A stretch of 64,000 bases of DNA from Ictalurus punctatus (Eukaryota; Chordata; Actinopteri; Siluriformes; Ictaluridae). The notes beneath the pieces were generated by a model. The model was not told where the DNA came from and did no database searches. It was given only the letters and a program-made list of their open reading frames with translations. Both the position numbers and the translations under genes were made by a program. Positions 22,370 to 35,335 of the stretch are shown here, piece by piece; position 1 is the stretch's first letter; the number at the start of each line of letters is the position of its first letter. Location: assembly GCF_001660625.3 (NCBI RefSeq), contig NC_030421.2, positions 5,552,501-5,616,500 of the forward strand, written 5' to 3'.

Positions 22370-25300
22370 CATCTCCACATCAGAATCTGTACCAAACTCA
22401 CTTGCGCAACACCCAGGATCCCCTTCTCCATAATTAAGTCGTTTCCCATCTGTACATCGCGGATACGGAAAGGGCGTCTGATCTACGTTCTCTCCCTCCA
22501 ATAAAGCAGCGAATGTGTCAGGAGAGAGGCGTCTGCTGAGCAACTCTAATCTGTGAGACTCTATCAGACCTCTTCCTCTCTCTCCCTCCATCATAACCAA
22601 GATTTATTTCACACCGGCTTTGTTCCAAATCTCTGTATGAACCATAAACCTGCAACAGCAAGCAAGATTTAAGACCCTGTAGAGGAAACACAGAGCTGAG
22701 GTGAACAATAAAGGTGGATGGATAGAGATGCACAGTGTAGCAAAAGCTAAAACGTATACATATAATATATAAAAACTGTCTGTGGTGTCTGTTTTCCCCT
22801 CTTCTGGTTAGGATTCCGATTTGGCTTCATCAGATTACGACTAATGAGAAATTACGAGGCAGCGCGTAATCCGCAGTGGCAAGCGAGACGTGCTGAAGCG
22901 TCGACGTATACGATTTTCCATAATCTCCTCGAATATGTGTCTAATTTAAGAGCTCATTATGATGCCTATCGAATGCAATTTTGGAAGTGAATTGTTTCTG
23001 ATTGGACGGTGCTGCGAGTGCAGCAGGATTTTAAAAAGTCTATAGATGTTACATTAGTGCGTTATGAAGGACTTGTGTAGCAAGACGCGTGTCTGATTAA
23101 AGAGATTTAAGCAACTGCAGAGAAAGAGAAAGGATACCGCCCATCATTCTTTCCAAACCCCTAGAGGAGCCGTGGCACGAGAAGCCTCATTAGACACGTG
23201 TGTTAATAGCCTAAAGTGCTGTTATTTCGGAAGTGCTTTATTTTTGGATAAACGTCACCGAGCTACAATCCTCACAACATGTCCTATTACAACAGGGTCA
23301 TTTATATTTAAAGACGTACAATTTTTTCACGGTTTTAACAGAGCAAGAACCGGATTATTTTGAAGTCGGCGGTCCACGTGACCCTGCTCCGTCCCTGCTC
23401 CATCTGAATCCTATCCGGTAAAACGTCAGTACCTCCGGAATTACTATTCCTGATGGAGCGTCACAAACATTTTCACAATCTTGTCACTGTATTTGGGGCA
23501 ATCATTCATTTTGTCGCCGTGTTCATTCATTTCCAGCTTCTCGCTGGAAAAGCGTACAAAGTGTAGAAAGGATACACGGCCGTGAGAGCACCCGAGGCCG
23601 AGACTTTACCTACAGTTAACGTTATGCAAATACCAATTACAAAGGCTTGATTAATTATCACTACACGCATCTGATTTATCGCCTTCATGATGGCCAGAAG
23701 AGATCAGGCTCCCCATTGTAAGTGCTTTATTTCCTCTAAATGTCCAACGTACAGTAGAGATGATGAGGATGCTTTCAGACCTGACCAGGCTATTTCAGAC
23801 ATGCAATGTCTATAATGTTCCTGATGTCAAATTACAGACATTACAGAGAGGTTGAGTGGCCAGTGGGACTGTGTGTGAATGGAGAGAGCCAGAGGCAGTA
23901 AGATGAAAGTACAGAGTTTGGTTATGTGCACTCTTCAAAAGTACTTATAATAATGATCCATTACAGGCCCTGCTAGGTAGGGTCAACATAAACAGGTCTA
24001 TCACCATTATCCAAGTGTGTAGAGGTAACAATTCCAGAACAATGCATTAATACATGGATACGACCAAACAACAGCTCAAAAATAATCATTTAACACAACA
24101 CACTAGATTTTTACCAATACTTTCATCAGTGTGTGATGTAATTCCAAATGACTAAACATGGGTGGAGGACATGGCGCCATTGACTCCAATTGTGCAGTTT
24201 TCAAGCTTAAATTTGTTTAAATTCTAAGTCTTCATGCTGGCAAATTTATGTAGTAGGTCAAAATATGAGTAAACGACACTGCCGGTCAGACGGCGCGACC
24301 GCCTTGGATGTGGTAGTTTTGGAACTACAACTAGCTAGATGTGGACGTTATCAAACATTTATTTCCTGAGACAGCATCCAGTTAAATCATTTATGCCATG
24401 CAGAAAGAGTTATACGGTATATTTCTATGGGTTAGTTTTCATTTTGAGGAACCTAAATCTTGCGTTATTGATAAACGTAACAACTCCGTTTAGTGTGACA
24501 TGAGAATGTTTGTTTTTTTTCCCCATTTGACACCAAACTGGAACAGCATACAGTATGTAAACTGCTATAGAGCAAAACACTGTAAATCTACAGTTTTAAC
24601 CAAGTCTAAAACTAGAAGGATGGAATCTGCTAGATGTTCTTCATGGACAAATGTTTACATGCTGCGGTTCCAGAATTAAATTGATTTTTAGCCAAAACTA
24701 CAAACAAGCAGATGCTTGGCATCGAATCACCATCATTAGACTGATCTGACACATCGGTGTGAACAACGTGGCACGTTTCCAGCTGTAACTAGAACAGTAT
24801 TCATTAAAATGAGCGAGGAGGCGTCAAACAATACATCAGGCAGGGGGTTTTGGGGAGAGAATTGGATTTCACAAACAACGTATTTGTATTGAACTGTGGT
24901 CAAATAATACCAACAGTATTACAATGTGTCCCTTCATTACAACGAACCACTACAGTAAAAGCCCCGTGTTACTATGAATGCAGACCTTAACACACCGAAG
25001 TACATAGAAATAAAACGAGTTTAACCCCGACTACGTTTTACATGTTGCCCTACATTATTTTGAATGTTCATGGAATAAAATAAAACCTTAGATTCCACAA
25101 GAGTATCTTCAGCCACCATTTATACATTTGATTGACCATGTAATACCAGGAGACCCTTTCCAGAACCTTCAAACCTTCGACTGTCCCTTGACGGTGGAAT
25201 GAACATTCCGACCTCAATCCGAACCGCAGAATCCGTCACCATCTTCAAAAATAAATAAATAAATGCCGAAAGAACCACCACGTGAACACTTAATTAACCC

Positions 25301-25435
25301 CTAACAGCACTTGACCTTCGTGCATTCGCATATCTATCTCTGTGTGTAAAGTCAAAAGATTCATTTCATTGGTTTTAAATAGGAAAAAAAAATTGTAATC
25401 CGGATAGCATTCCCATTTCTTTTACGGATTACAGT
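22367..25435. other. Unique sequence, one possible regulatory block
   Basis: 22800-23110 is rich in CpG and in ATTA/TAAT motifs (GATTACGACTAATGAG, GCGCGTAATCC, CTAATTTAAGAGCTCATTAT) and lacks repeats. That is compatible with a conserved non-coding element but unproven. The rest shows nothing. Confidence 0.35.
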
Positions 25436-25700
25436 TCACCAGCACTACTACCACTTTCACGATTATTATTAAGACTACTATCACCACTACAACTGCTTCT
25501 TCTACTATTATTAATGCTATTAGTGATACTACTGCTACCATCACCACCACTACTAATCCCCATTCCTCCTGGCATGTTTATTGATTCCAATACTGCTGCT
25601 ACTATTACACTACTACGAATACAAGTGTATATTTTACGACTAGTACTACAACCAATACCACAACTACTATTACAACATTAATAATAGTAAACGTTAATAC
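25436..25700. repeat. Degenerate (ACT)n trinucleotide region
   Basis: ACTACTACCACTTTC-like imperfect triplets interrupted by ATT and other triplets. It has the same composition as the long array at the window end, but much more diverged. Confidence 0.8.
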
Positions 25701-26029
25701 TAATGTACTATTCCACCACAACAAACTATTTATTGAGCATTGAGGAAATATTGCATTACTCTTAACTTTTACACCTCATTTTCTGTTAATTGGTATTACT
25801 AATTCTTATTAATATCAATAATATACTTTTTATTTCGATAATATATAAACGCACAGTACACGTAGTAAAACAAGTCTGACATTCGCAGATTTCAGGTCAC
25901 GTGCCGGAGCCGAGCGAGACAGACGTTCAGAAAGACGTACGGTGAAGCCGTTTTGCGTTTTAAAAAGCGACCGAAATCCATCCTGGAAAGACTGTAGTAA
26001 TCAATGCAGCACCTTTTAAAACTGATGTA

Positions 26030-26032
<3 letters not shown>

Positions 26033-26060
<28 letters not shown>
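26033..26060. repeat. (CT)n microsatellite
   Basis: About 14 CT units. Confidence 0.95.
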
Positions 26061-26063
<3 letters not shown>

Positions 26064-29000
26064 TGGATTTTACTAATAACAGAAACCAATCACATTTTGG
26101 CCTGTACCCCAAAGCCTTTAGATGTTTTCATGAGCCAGGTAGCGCAGACTTTCTAATCAGATCAATTCATTACACGCGGTTACAAATGCCAGGAGTCTGA
26201 GTTAAGCCCTTGATGCCGTTTAGGGGCATAATGAGATGAAAAGCAAAGGCTAGAAGCTAAAACACTCAATCACAGCAACGCGAAAACGCCACCCGGTCAT
26301 TGTCTTCAGAGAACACACTCGCCTTAAAAGAACATTTTAATGCCGCACGTTTCACTCGGGTGCATTTCGGTGCAATTTACATGTAATGTGAAAATTGGTG
26401 CTTCTGTGGTAATGCACGGTGTAACATCACAGATCATCTCACCTGGACTTCGACTGGAGAAAAATATAAATATTCAAAGCTGCTATTAGAAACTTATGTA
26501 TACACACACGGAACTGAAGAAACGTCAACGAATTGGTCCAAGGAATTATTCAAGTCACTTGTTTGGATTGGTCATGAGTACAGAACCCTGAGGTATACCA
26601 GCCGTGCATGAGTTGTCTGACACCATGCAGCATCTTCAAAAGAGGTAAGAAGTAAACAAGGCATCAACTGATCGGTAATCTGAACCAGGCACTCAAACAA
26701 ACAAAATAGTGACTGTACTTTTCTAAACATGAACCGTCATGGCTTCGGTAGCATATCCTCTGATGTGGATCGTTCACTACCCGTGTCTGGTTAGGGCAGT
26801 GACGTGACGACTGGCTGGAGAATCGGCGTGCGTTTATTCTCCCTACATCAAATTTAAAAAGAGATGTCTCATCTGCTCATGGATCTGAGCAAAACATAAG
26901 GTGTGTCTATGAAACAAAACATGAACTAATCCTTACTGGTTAAACATGAAGAGATAAAATGTCATCACCGTTCAGTCATGATCGTTGAATAACCGTGGCA
27001 TAAATCTACCCAATGTATTTGGAGTGACGAAGTTGGACAGGGACGGATGGAGAGGGAGAGTTCACAGCAGAAATAAACGTTCAGAGAGGAGATTGTCGAG
27101 TGTGATGGTGGAAAGAGGAAGGAAAAAAAACGGAATGAAAAATTGATCTCATAATACGAAGCGGTGTCTGTGACAAATGTTCTCTATGGGGATGTTCAGG
27201 AACCCGGTGATAAGTGGATTACCGTTTACTGAGATGAGGAGGCCTACTTTTCTCTCTTTTTCTCACCCTGCCAATACATAATGTGCATTTTAGCATTTTA
27301 ATTGGATCAAATCAATGTATTTAAATAAGGTACTACTGCACTGATAACGCATTGAGGTGTGAATCTTCTGTTTCTACAGTCATTTTTAATCAACTGCTCA
27401 AGCAAGGTATCCAGGAGGAAAAAGTAAGGTCAGGTGAGACGAATGCCAGAATGAAATGTAGTATATTTAGCATGGATCCATATTCCCTCGAGTGCTAGAC
27501 TGTAACGTGAAGACACGGTGGGGATGAAGTCATCTTAAGTGGTAAAGCTAAGCACGAACATGCTGTTAAAGTAGCAAACAACATGAAAGGTGTGCAAAAG
27601 TGAAAGACATGGAGCGATGAGACTTTTTATTAGGATCTGGTACAGTGAGAGTCTGGATCGCCTGAGAAAAACTAAAAAGTTCTAAGCTTTACCGCTCAGG
27701 TTCTCCGATCGACGCTCACCTGGAAGAAGCATAAAGGAAAATACTAGTGAGGAGAAACATCTCTCTTTCTCTGCTTCCACTGTATCTCTTCCACCGGAAC
27801 GTAATTAAGTGCCAAAAACACTTGCGGGTATATTTATCAAGCTCCTTAAATGAAGAGTAATGATCTGAAAGCACGCCCTGTTCAGGTAAGTTTATTTAGC
27901 GGGATACACTGCGTCACCCTCAGAGGTTTGATATATGGGCGCTGAATAAAGCACAGCCCAAGTGTGACTGAGATCCAGAGTGTGTGTGTGTTGTTTTAAA
28001 GTGCTTTCTTACCTATTCCTCTATTTACCAAAGTCTGAATCAGAGAGAAGTTAATGTGAATAGTTTGTGTTCTGTTTGTTCCAATTCAGGTCCCGGCCCA
28101 CACATATACTGTTCACATTAGAATCTCTCAGGTCGCTGAAAATGATTTTTTTAAAAAACAAATAAACAAAAACCACCAAGAAATAAACCCTCCATTTTGA
28201 AAATGCTGATTTCTGCACCGTGTGTGTGTGAGAGAGACAGTTTGTTGGAATTACACTTAAGATAGCAAGCAAGGTTTCGGAGAATTACCACACTGGAGTT
28301 GTGAATTCAGCCACAGTGAGATCTGACAGGCTTTCCCAGACCGCCACGCGTACACGATTAGAATCGAATACGATCTATTACGTGAATGCCGCGATTTGGA
28401 TTTCTCTGATCACACGGCAAACGAGTGAGGAAAAGGACGGGGAATCACCAGCAACACCTCGCCGTCTCATTAGCACGAGCCTGGGAGTCGTCCTGATTAG
28501 TTACAGACCGCTACACCCTTCTCCGCCGCCCCATTAACGCTGCACACATCAACACGGCCCGTTCGTGCCGTAATCGACGAGCGGATGCTCGAAGATTTGT
28601 GCCGAGGACAAACGGGGCGATGGGGTATGTGAACGTCTCGATCTAATCAGCAGGAGGGAACACCTCGCAGGGGGGAAAATTCGCATTTCTCCGGAAACGC
28701 TATTAAGATCTGCGCTTTAAAAAAAAACCTCCTAATGAAGCCAAAGTTCAAAAACACAGTATAGCAGACCACGGCACATCACTGCTTTATGATAAGTAAT
28801 CAGCTGGGCTTAGCTTAAAGCTTGGCTTTCGTTAATTAGTGACTTGTGTTATACAAGGGCAAAGTTTAGCAGTGAGTCTATACCAAATGGGATTATAAAC
28901 ACAATTAGGAGAGCTCCACATGCGCAAGTTTACACTTTAGAACGAGCTAAATGACGTGGAAGTGGAACTACTTCAAACCCTGGTTGGATGAGGAGAAGAT

Positions 29001-29631
29001 TTAAAATAAATAAATAAATAATGCATAAGCATTGAGCTAAATATCAGACTGACTGGACTGATTTCCTGCATCTGCTTATTTTTGCACAGGAACCATAGGA
29101 GTGAGCAGAACATCATTTCACTCTCTAATCACGCTGCGTTTCAGTGCAGGAAGCGTCACGGTCTCCATGGAAACCCTGCCATCAGATCAGTCTCTGACAG
29201 ATTTTAATGAGGTCGTCAGTCGTGTACAAACCACTCTCTACGGGGGGAAAAAAACAAAAAAATCAACTCTTTGCTCTGGAGCATGGCTCTATAAATAATG
29301 ACTGGAACCATGATGGCGCTTGTGGTCAGAGGAGATAAACGGTGCATCTGAAGCGAGAAGAGAAACTCTGATTGACCCACTCCGAAACGAATCCGCACTG
29401 ATGAAATGAATTGATTCGTCAATACCAAACGGATCAGGGAAAATCGCAGCTCTACGCCCCAAACGCTTGATCGCTTGAGAGGGTTATTCAGCAGGGAACC
29501 CTCACTTGATTGGAAGCCTGGTCAATTCTACTGATTCTCCACGATACCCTGACTTGTGCCATGAGCAACTACCGGGGGGGAAATAAACCCCGTACAGAAC
29601 GGTTCAGACACCGCTGCTGTTAATTGGTTAA
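26061..29631. other. Unique sequence with a GC/CpG-richer block
   Basis: 28285-28700 is markedly richer in G, C and CpG than its surroundings, with no repeat match. It contains TAAT/ATTA motifs (CTCATTAGCACG, CCTGATTAGTTAC, CCCCATTAACGC). It may be a regulatory element. The plus-strand frame at 28301-28537 (78 residues) is not recognisable as protein. The remainder holds nothing that I can name. Confidence 0.35.
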
Positions 29632-30082
<451 letters not shown>

Positions 30083-30083
<1 letters not shown>

Positions 30084-30935
30084 ACTGCAACAAACAAAAA
30101 AAATAATCACAGACCTCCTGACTTTGCTTCATGGACCCAGGATGCCATGTTGAGAATCGTGAATTTAAACCACAGCAACTCTATCCATGATGAACCAGCT
30201 ACTGGTGAAAGAATAAATAATCCTACACACTTCCATGTTAATTAACACGGCTGTAATTTGGTGCTTATATGATCAGTTTAAAAAAACAAAAAGAAAAAAA
30301 CCACAGCTTCCTTTTTTTGTAGATGAGGTCTACAGAAACAGAATAAATCAAAGGACTAAATAGAAAGGTCTTCCAGAGCCACCATCATTCTTACTGTTCC
30401 TGCATTTATTGTAAAGCAAAACATTTATTTTTTAACATGACTTTCATTTTCCCATAACGTATTTACAGCCATCCTGTGAGTTTGGAATATCATCCTACGC
30501 CGTCCTCCTATTGGTGGATTTGAAACCATCAGCCTCCTGCCAGTTTAATCATTAATTTGTGACACTGTCTAATCTTCACCAACTCTATTTGGTTGCAACG
30601 AGTCTAAATCTGCTGCTGATACCATGTTGAATTTATACAGGAAACTCCATTTTATCTCACTTGTGGAACACGTGGAGCAAAAACACACAGTACTCTACAT
30701 ACCGTATGTACTCTAGTCATGCTTTCAAGATCTGAAAGGAAAAACAACACACTTGCACTGTAAAACCGCAGCTTTGGTTATCTACACCAAGCCAGCCAGA
30801 TATTTCTGTAGGATTTAATTACCCTTCTATTTACTGCACAGTATACGACTATACATTGTTAAATGCTTTAATTAACGAGACTTGGATGGATCTTAGCAAA
30901 AATGTGGATATTTGGAGGTTGAGGGTTTGATTTTG
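30083..30935. other. Unique AT-rich sequence, nothing recognised
   Basis: No gene, RNA or repeat beyond short A runs. Confidence 0.35.
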
Positions 30936-31143
30936 CATGTTCTCCGGGTACGCTGGTTTCCTCCCACAGTTCCAAGACATGCACTGTAGGCTAAGTGGCA
31001 TTTCCAAATTGTCTGTAGCCCAAATATATACGTGTGATTTGCCCTGTGATAGGTTAGTACCCTGTCGAGGGTGTCCCCCGAGTCCCTCCAGGCTTCCCGT
31101 AGGATACGCGGTCCAGAAAATGGTGGCTGGATGGATGGGTGGA
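30936..31143 (-). repeat. D family dispersed repeat, diverged minus-strand copy
   Basis: The reverse complement ends in GGAGGAAACCAGCGTACCCG and starts with CCATCCAGCCACCATTTTCT. It is more diverged than the 20627 copy. Confidence 0.7.
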
Positions 31144-31626
31144 TCCTTACTACTTTAAGGGTAGAGCTGCCTGATCAAAAAAAAGAATGAAAAGCTGCAT
31201 AAAAAAATACAGTTCCAAAAATTACAAAAGCAAAAGAAGTGTGGAACTGAAGCTCCATCAATGCGTATACAGACGTTTATGAAGATTTTTATATGGCTTC
31301 CTGTTAACACGAAAATGGCACGTTAGGTCACTGGGTCACTAAGCTGTAGGCCATGCTGGTGTTTTTCCACACTACTTCTCTACCACCCAATACGCAACTC
31401 TTAATCTTACTCTAGAGCCGTTTGACATGAGAGGTCAAGACAGCTCTGGGCTCGTGTTTCGAAATCGTTTTTGCGTGGAGATATTTTCACAAACGCTGCT
31501 GGCGTGAACGGGAATTGTTTTGAAAACAGAAGGGTGAAACAAACAAACAAACAAAAAAACACACAGATGCTTTCAAAAATACCTGCACAGGGTTTTTATT
31601 TTATTTCCCTCTCGAGATGTGAGTGA

Positions 31627-31705
<79 letters not shown>

Positions 31706-31735
31706 GAGAGAGAGAGAGAGGGAGATAATATGTAA
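31627..31735. repeat. (TG)n(TA)n(GA)n compound microsatellite
   Basis: TG, TA and GA blocks lie end to end. Confidence 0.95.
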
Positions 31736-31905
31736 ATATATAGATACATGGATAGATATATAGTTAGATAGAGCGAGACAGGGAGATGGAGAGATAGATA
31801 AACATATAGATACATGGATAAATATATAGAGAGATAAATATATAGATACATGGGTAGATATATAGATAGAGAGATAGATACAGAAAGTGATGGAGATATA
31901 TATTT
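31736..31905. repeat. Degenerate GATA/TACATGGATA tandem repeat
   Basis: Imperfect repeats of ATATAGATACATGGATAGAT-like units (about 20-24 bp), made of GATA tetramers. The 117-residue minus frame is a translation of it. Confidence 0.8.
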
Positions 31906-32861
31906 ATTGTTAAATTGGTAATCCACATTTTAAATGTGTTTTTAAGTGAGTCCCACATATGCAGATTTAAAAAAAAAAAAAAAAGAAAAGAAAAGAATTT
32001 GTCACATGCTCATGGATTTTTCTATAACATATCAGAAACATATCAGAACGGCATTGTATAAAGAAGCAAACGCACCATACAGTAACATGACCGTTATGAA
32101 CTCGGGCTCGTCTGTCTCCATCATTCTTGGTTTAAAAAGAGGACGGACAACTCGCAGGAGCTCTATTCAAGTAACACTAATGGCTAGGCCGTTCTACAGA
32201 TATTAAAGTCCACACTTTGAAATCCATCGCTGAAGGGAATAAAAGGGAACCACGAGGCTCTTCCATTAGCCGAGTAAATAGAAATGGCTTCTCCGTGTAC
32301 AGCATTTGAGTCCACTTTGCTTTCATCAGCGGTTTCTAAACGACTCGTGCTCAACTTTCCCCAGCCATAAATTTCATGTTAAAACACCTTCTACTCCATG
32401 ATACAGTACTTCTGCTCCTTGTGTATATTCAATGTAACCCAGATGCCTCTTGTTTCTCAACAAACTCAAGCAACAAAAGCTCAGCGGAACAAATTCACGG
32501 GTGCATTCTGGGTCAAAAAATAAATAAAGAATGTGTCCAGAAATGGCAGCAGTGTTGCTGCTAGAGTTCCTCTATTAATGGTATTATTACATTAACACTG
32601 GCCTGACATGGCACAATAACTTGATTAATGACCTTTTGTTCCAGCTCCCTTTCCTCAATCTTCAGAAGTCCTTTACAGGGCGTTACATTTTCTATACAAT
32701 AGGAAAAAAAAAAAAAAAAAAAACGCACTGAATCACAACGAATGTTAAAGCACGAAGCGGCATGGAATGCACTTCAGTGGCATTTCTCACAGGAACGTAT
32801 AATAGGTCTCCAATAGGTCCTACTTAAGAACTTATCTCATTTTATAAGACAGTGCTGTTCA
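31906..32861. other. Unique sequence with A tracts
   Basis: A tracts at 31968-31984 and 32704-32723. No gene was recognised. Confidence 0.35.
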
Positions 32862-32950
32862 ACGCTGCATTCTGATTGGTCAGAAGGTATTAAACTCTGA
32901 CAGTGGTGCATCTGCAAGTCACAGGATTATATTAAAAACGCGCTCGTTTC
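32862..32950 (-). mobile_element. R1 terminal fragment, inverted
   Basis: GCATTCTGATTGGTCAGAAG then TTAAACTCTGACAGTGGTGC match the R1 end at 54811-54890 in the same orientation as that copy. Confidence 0.6.
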
Positions 32951-34671
32951 GGTTTTCAGCTCGTTCAGACGGACTTGTAAAGCAGACGCCCCACATCGCC
33001 AGACTAAGATATAAATAAATAAATAAAACCAAGTGCTGTCATTAATAAGGTCACGTTTTCTGTAAGGAGGTGTTCATCACGTGACCCTGATAAACCTATA
33101 CCTTCAGTTATTACGGCATTCTAATAACAGTCTTACGTCAACAAGGTTGGTGAAAGTGCTTGATTTAATCCAGAACTGATTGACTAATGGAGGAAGCAAT
33201 AAAGTGACCTTTTTGTCCTCACTGTGTAATAGAAATTATGCTATTTTTAAGCACATCTCATGGTAGAGAACAGTCTTGCCCGAGATGCCTCCGGCCGTGT
33301 ACGTCTGCCCCATTTAGTTTTTAGACTGAACACCATTCTTCTTGACCAAATATAATGCAGGACGTCGATCCATGTAGCTCTAATGGCTTTCAGAGAATTA
33401 TTATTTATTTATTTAAAGACCCATCACATCCATAGGCAGATAAGGGAATCATGCCAGAGATGAAGTGTACGGCGTCGTGCGTTCCCATTTATTTTAGAAA
33501 AAACGACACCGTGGTTTTATCTTATCCTGTCATACAATACCGAGACTCCTCGTTAAATACGCAGAGAGACATTACAAGAAAAAATAAATCTTGGAAGGAT
33601 GTCGAAGAGGTTGTTGCTTCTGGTGAGTGTACTGGATGTAGCTAGTACGGTTAGCTTCCTTTGCTAATCTGCCATCAAAGCTAGTACAAAGCAGAGCACG
33701 TAGCAGTGCATTGATGGTTTTGTGTTGAACTAGCGAGCCGTTTTAGAAGCTAGATGTTGAAGTCTACTTATTTCCGATCGAAAATAAATAAAGTGATGGA
33801 CAGTATGTGTAGACATTTTTTGTAGCAGTACAGTTACTCAAAATCTTAAATATAAAGTATGGAACCAAAAATCTACTTGAGCAGCTTTAAAAAAAGGTTA
33901 TCGGCTTGGGTTCTGAAGGACAAGTTCTTAACGCTTAGCATAAACGACCGCACGAGTGTGCGCTAGCAGCGTAAACGACCGCACGAGCTTCCACAGCTAG
34001 TGGGACATAAAGCTGATCTCCAGTTCAATGCTGATGATACACATACACAAGCACGGATTACGAGAAACGTCTTCCTCCTAAATCCTTATAAAAAGTTTTG
34101 CACAATAATAGGCCACACTCGCAACTCAACGCAACACGAGCTGCATGTCACTTGCTAGCGTGAACGCGGGCTGGGGACCGAATAGTGACGAAACCTCAAG
34201 AGAAAAACAAACACAATCCATCGTCCAGCATCAGAGCAGCCTGTCACTGTGAGAAATCAACTCCATGCCTTCCCAGCATGCCCTGCCACTCCGACAGCCA
34301 CAAACTCGCACCCTGTTACCCGAGACCCCGTCCTGTCGCATGTCAAACAGCCCGAGGCCAATTAGACCTCATGTTATTCCAACAACCCGACACACTCCAC
34401 ATGAGTGCGAGACAAAACAACACAATTACGCAGAGGCCATGTCATCAACCCGAGGCTCAGCACGGATGATTAAAGCGATAGGACAGATGTGACGAGAGCC
34501 TCAGGAAGAACCCGCAACGTCTCGGACATCGCTCGCTCATGACCGTGATTAACGAAGCGTTAAAAGGAAACCTGAACGTTGACAGATGCACTATATTTAT
34601 ACCAAGGTGTTGATTTATTTTCCATTACAGCAGCTCCGACAGTAGTTCTGCCGTCCGGTAATCTACATAAC
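32951..34671. other. Unique sequence with a possible regulatory block
   Basis: 34170-34560 is GC/CpG-richer, repeat-free and has ATTA-type motifs (GCCAATTAGACC, CACAATTACGCAG, GTGATTAACGAAG). The rest shows an (AAAT) patch near 33012 and nothing else. Confidence 0.35.
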
Positions 34672-34740
34672 AGGTTTATATTAAAGCACCGATTCAAATA
34701 CGTTACTGTTTCTATAGTAACGGCTCATTCACCGGGACGA
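34672..34740 (-). mobile_element. R1 central fragment, inverted
   Basis: CGTTACTGTTTCTATAGTAA CGGCTCATTCACCGGGAC matches the central R1 block at 54898-54945. Confidence 0.55.
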
Positions 34741-34844
34741 TATCAAGTAGGTTAGTAATAAATTATCCACCCACATCCATTAGATTCAAATTAGTACATT
34801 AAAACTGTGACGAAATGCCCTACATACGCTCTTAATATTTTTTT

Positions 34845-35335
34845 TAAAAAAAAGCTTCCAATTAGAACCAAAAAGAGCTTTTCAGCCTGATACCATAGGA
34901 GAACCCTTTTAAGTTGCACAAAAAAACTTCTTTAGAGAACCATCTATATACTATTGCTTTCAAGAACCCACAAACGGTTCTCCACACCCAGAAATGGTGC
35001 CACAAGGAACCATGTTATCATAGGTTCTTAGTGCTTTAAGGAAACAAAGTAAGGTTCTTAAGAGTGATGATTGGAGAACCTTTTCCAGTCCTGCAAAACA
35101 ACATTATACGGTTCACTCGACCCTGTTATGGGATGATAGCTTGAAGAACCAATCCACCGCTCTGAAGAACCTATAATGAACCATGAAGCACTTCTTTAAT
35201 CTTCAAAAGAACCATACAGCTCAAGTCAAGAACACTATATAATGAGAAACGGTTCTTGAAAACAAGACGATTCTTTGCACAAACTATAGCGATGTAAAGA
35301 ACCATTAAAAGAACCTATATATATATATGGACCTG
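34845..35335. repeat. GGTTCT/AGAACC-rich element, probably a MITE
   Basis: Many scattered copies of AGAACC and its complement GGTTCT in both orientations (for example AGAACCATCTATATAC, ACGGTTCTCC, AAAGAACCATTAAAAGAACC). The density gives strong fold-back potential. Similar GAACC-repeat elements are widespread in fish. Boundaries are uncertain and no terminal repeat was fixed. Confidence 0.5.
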
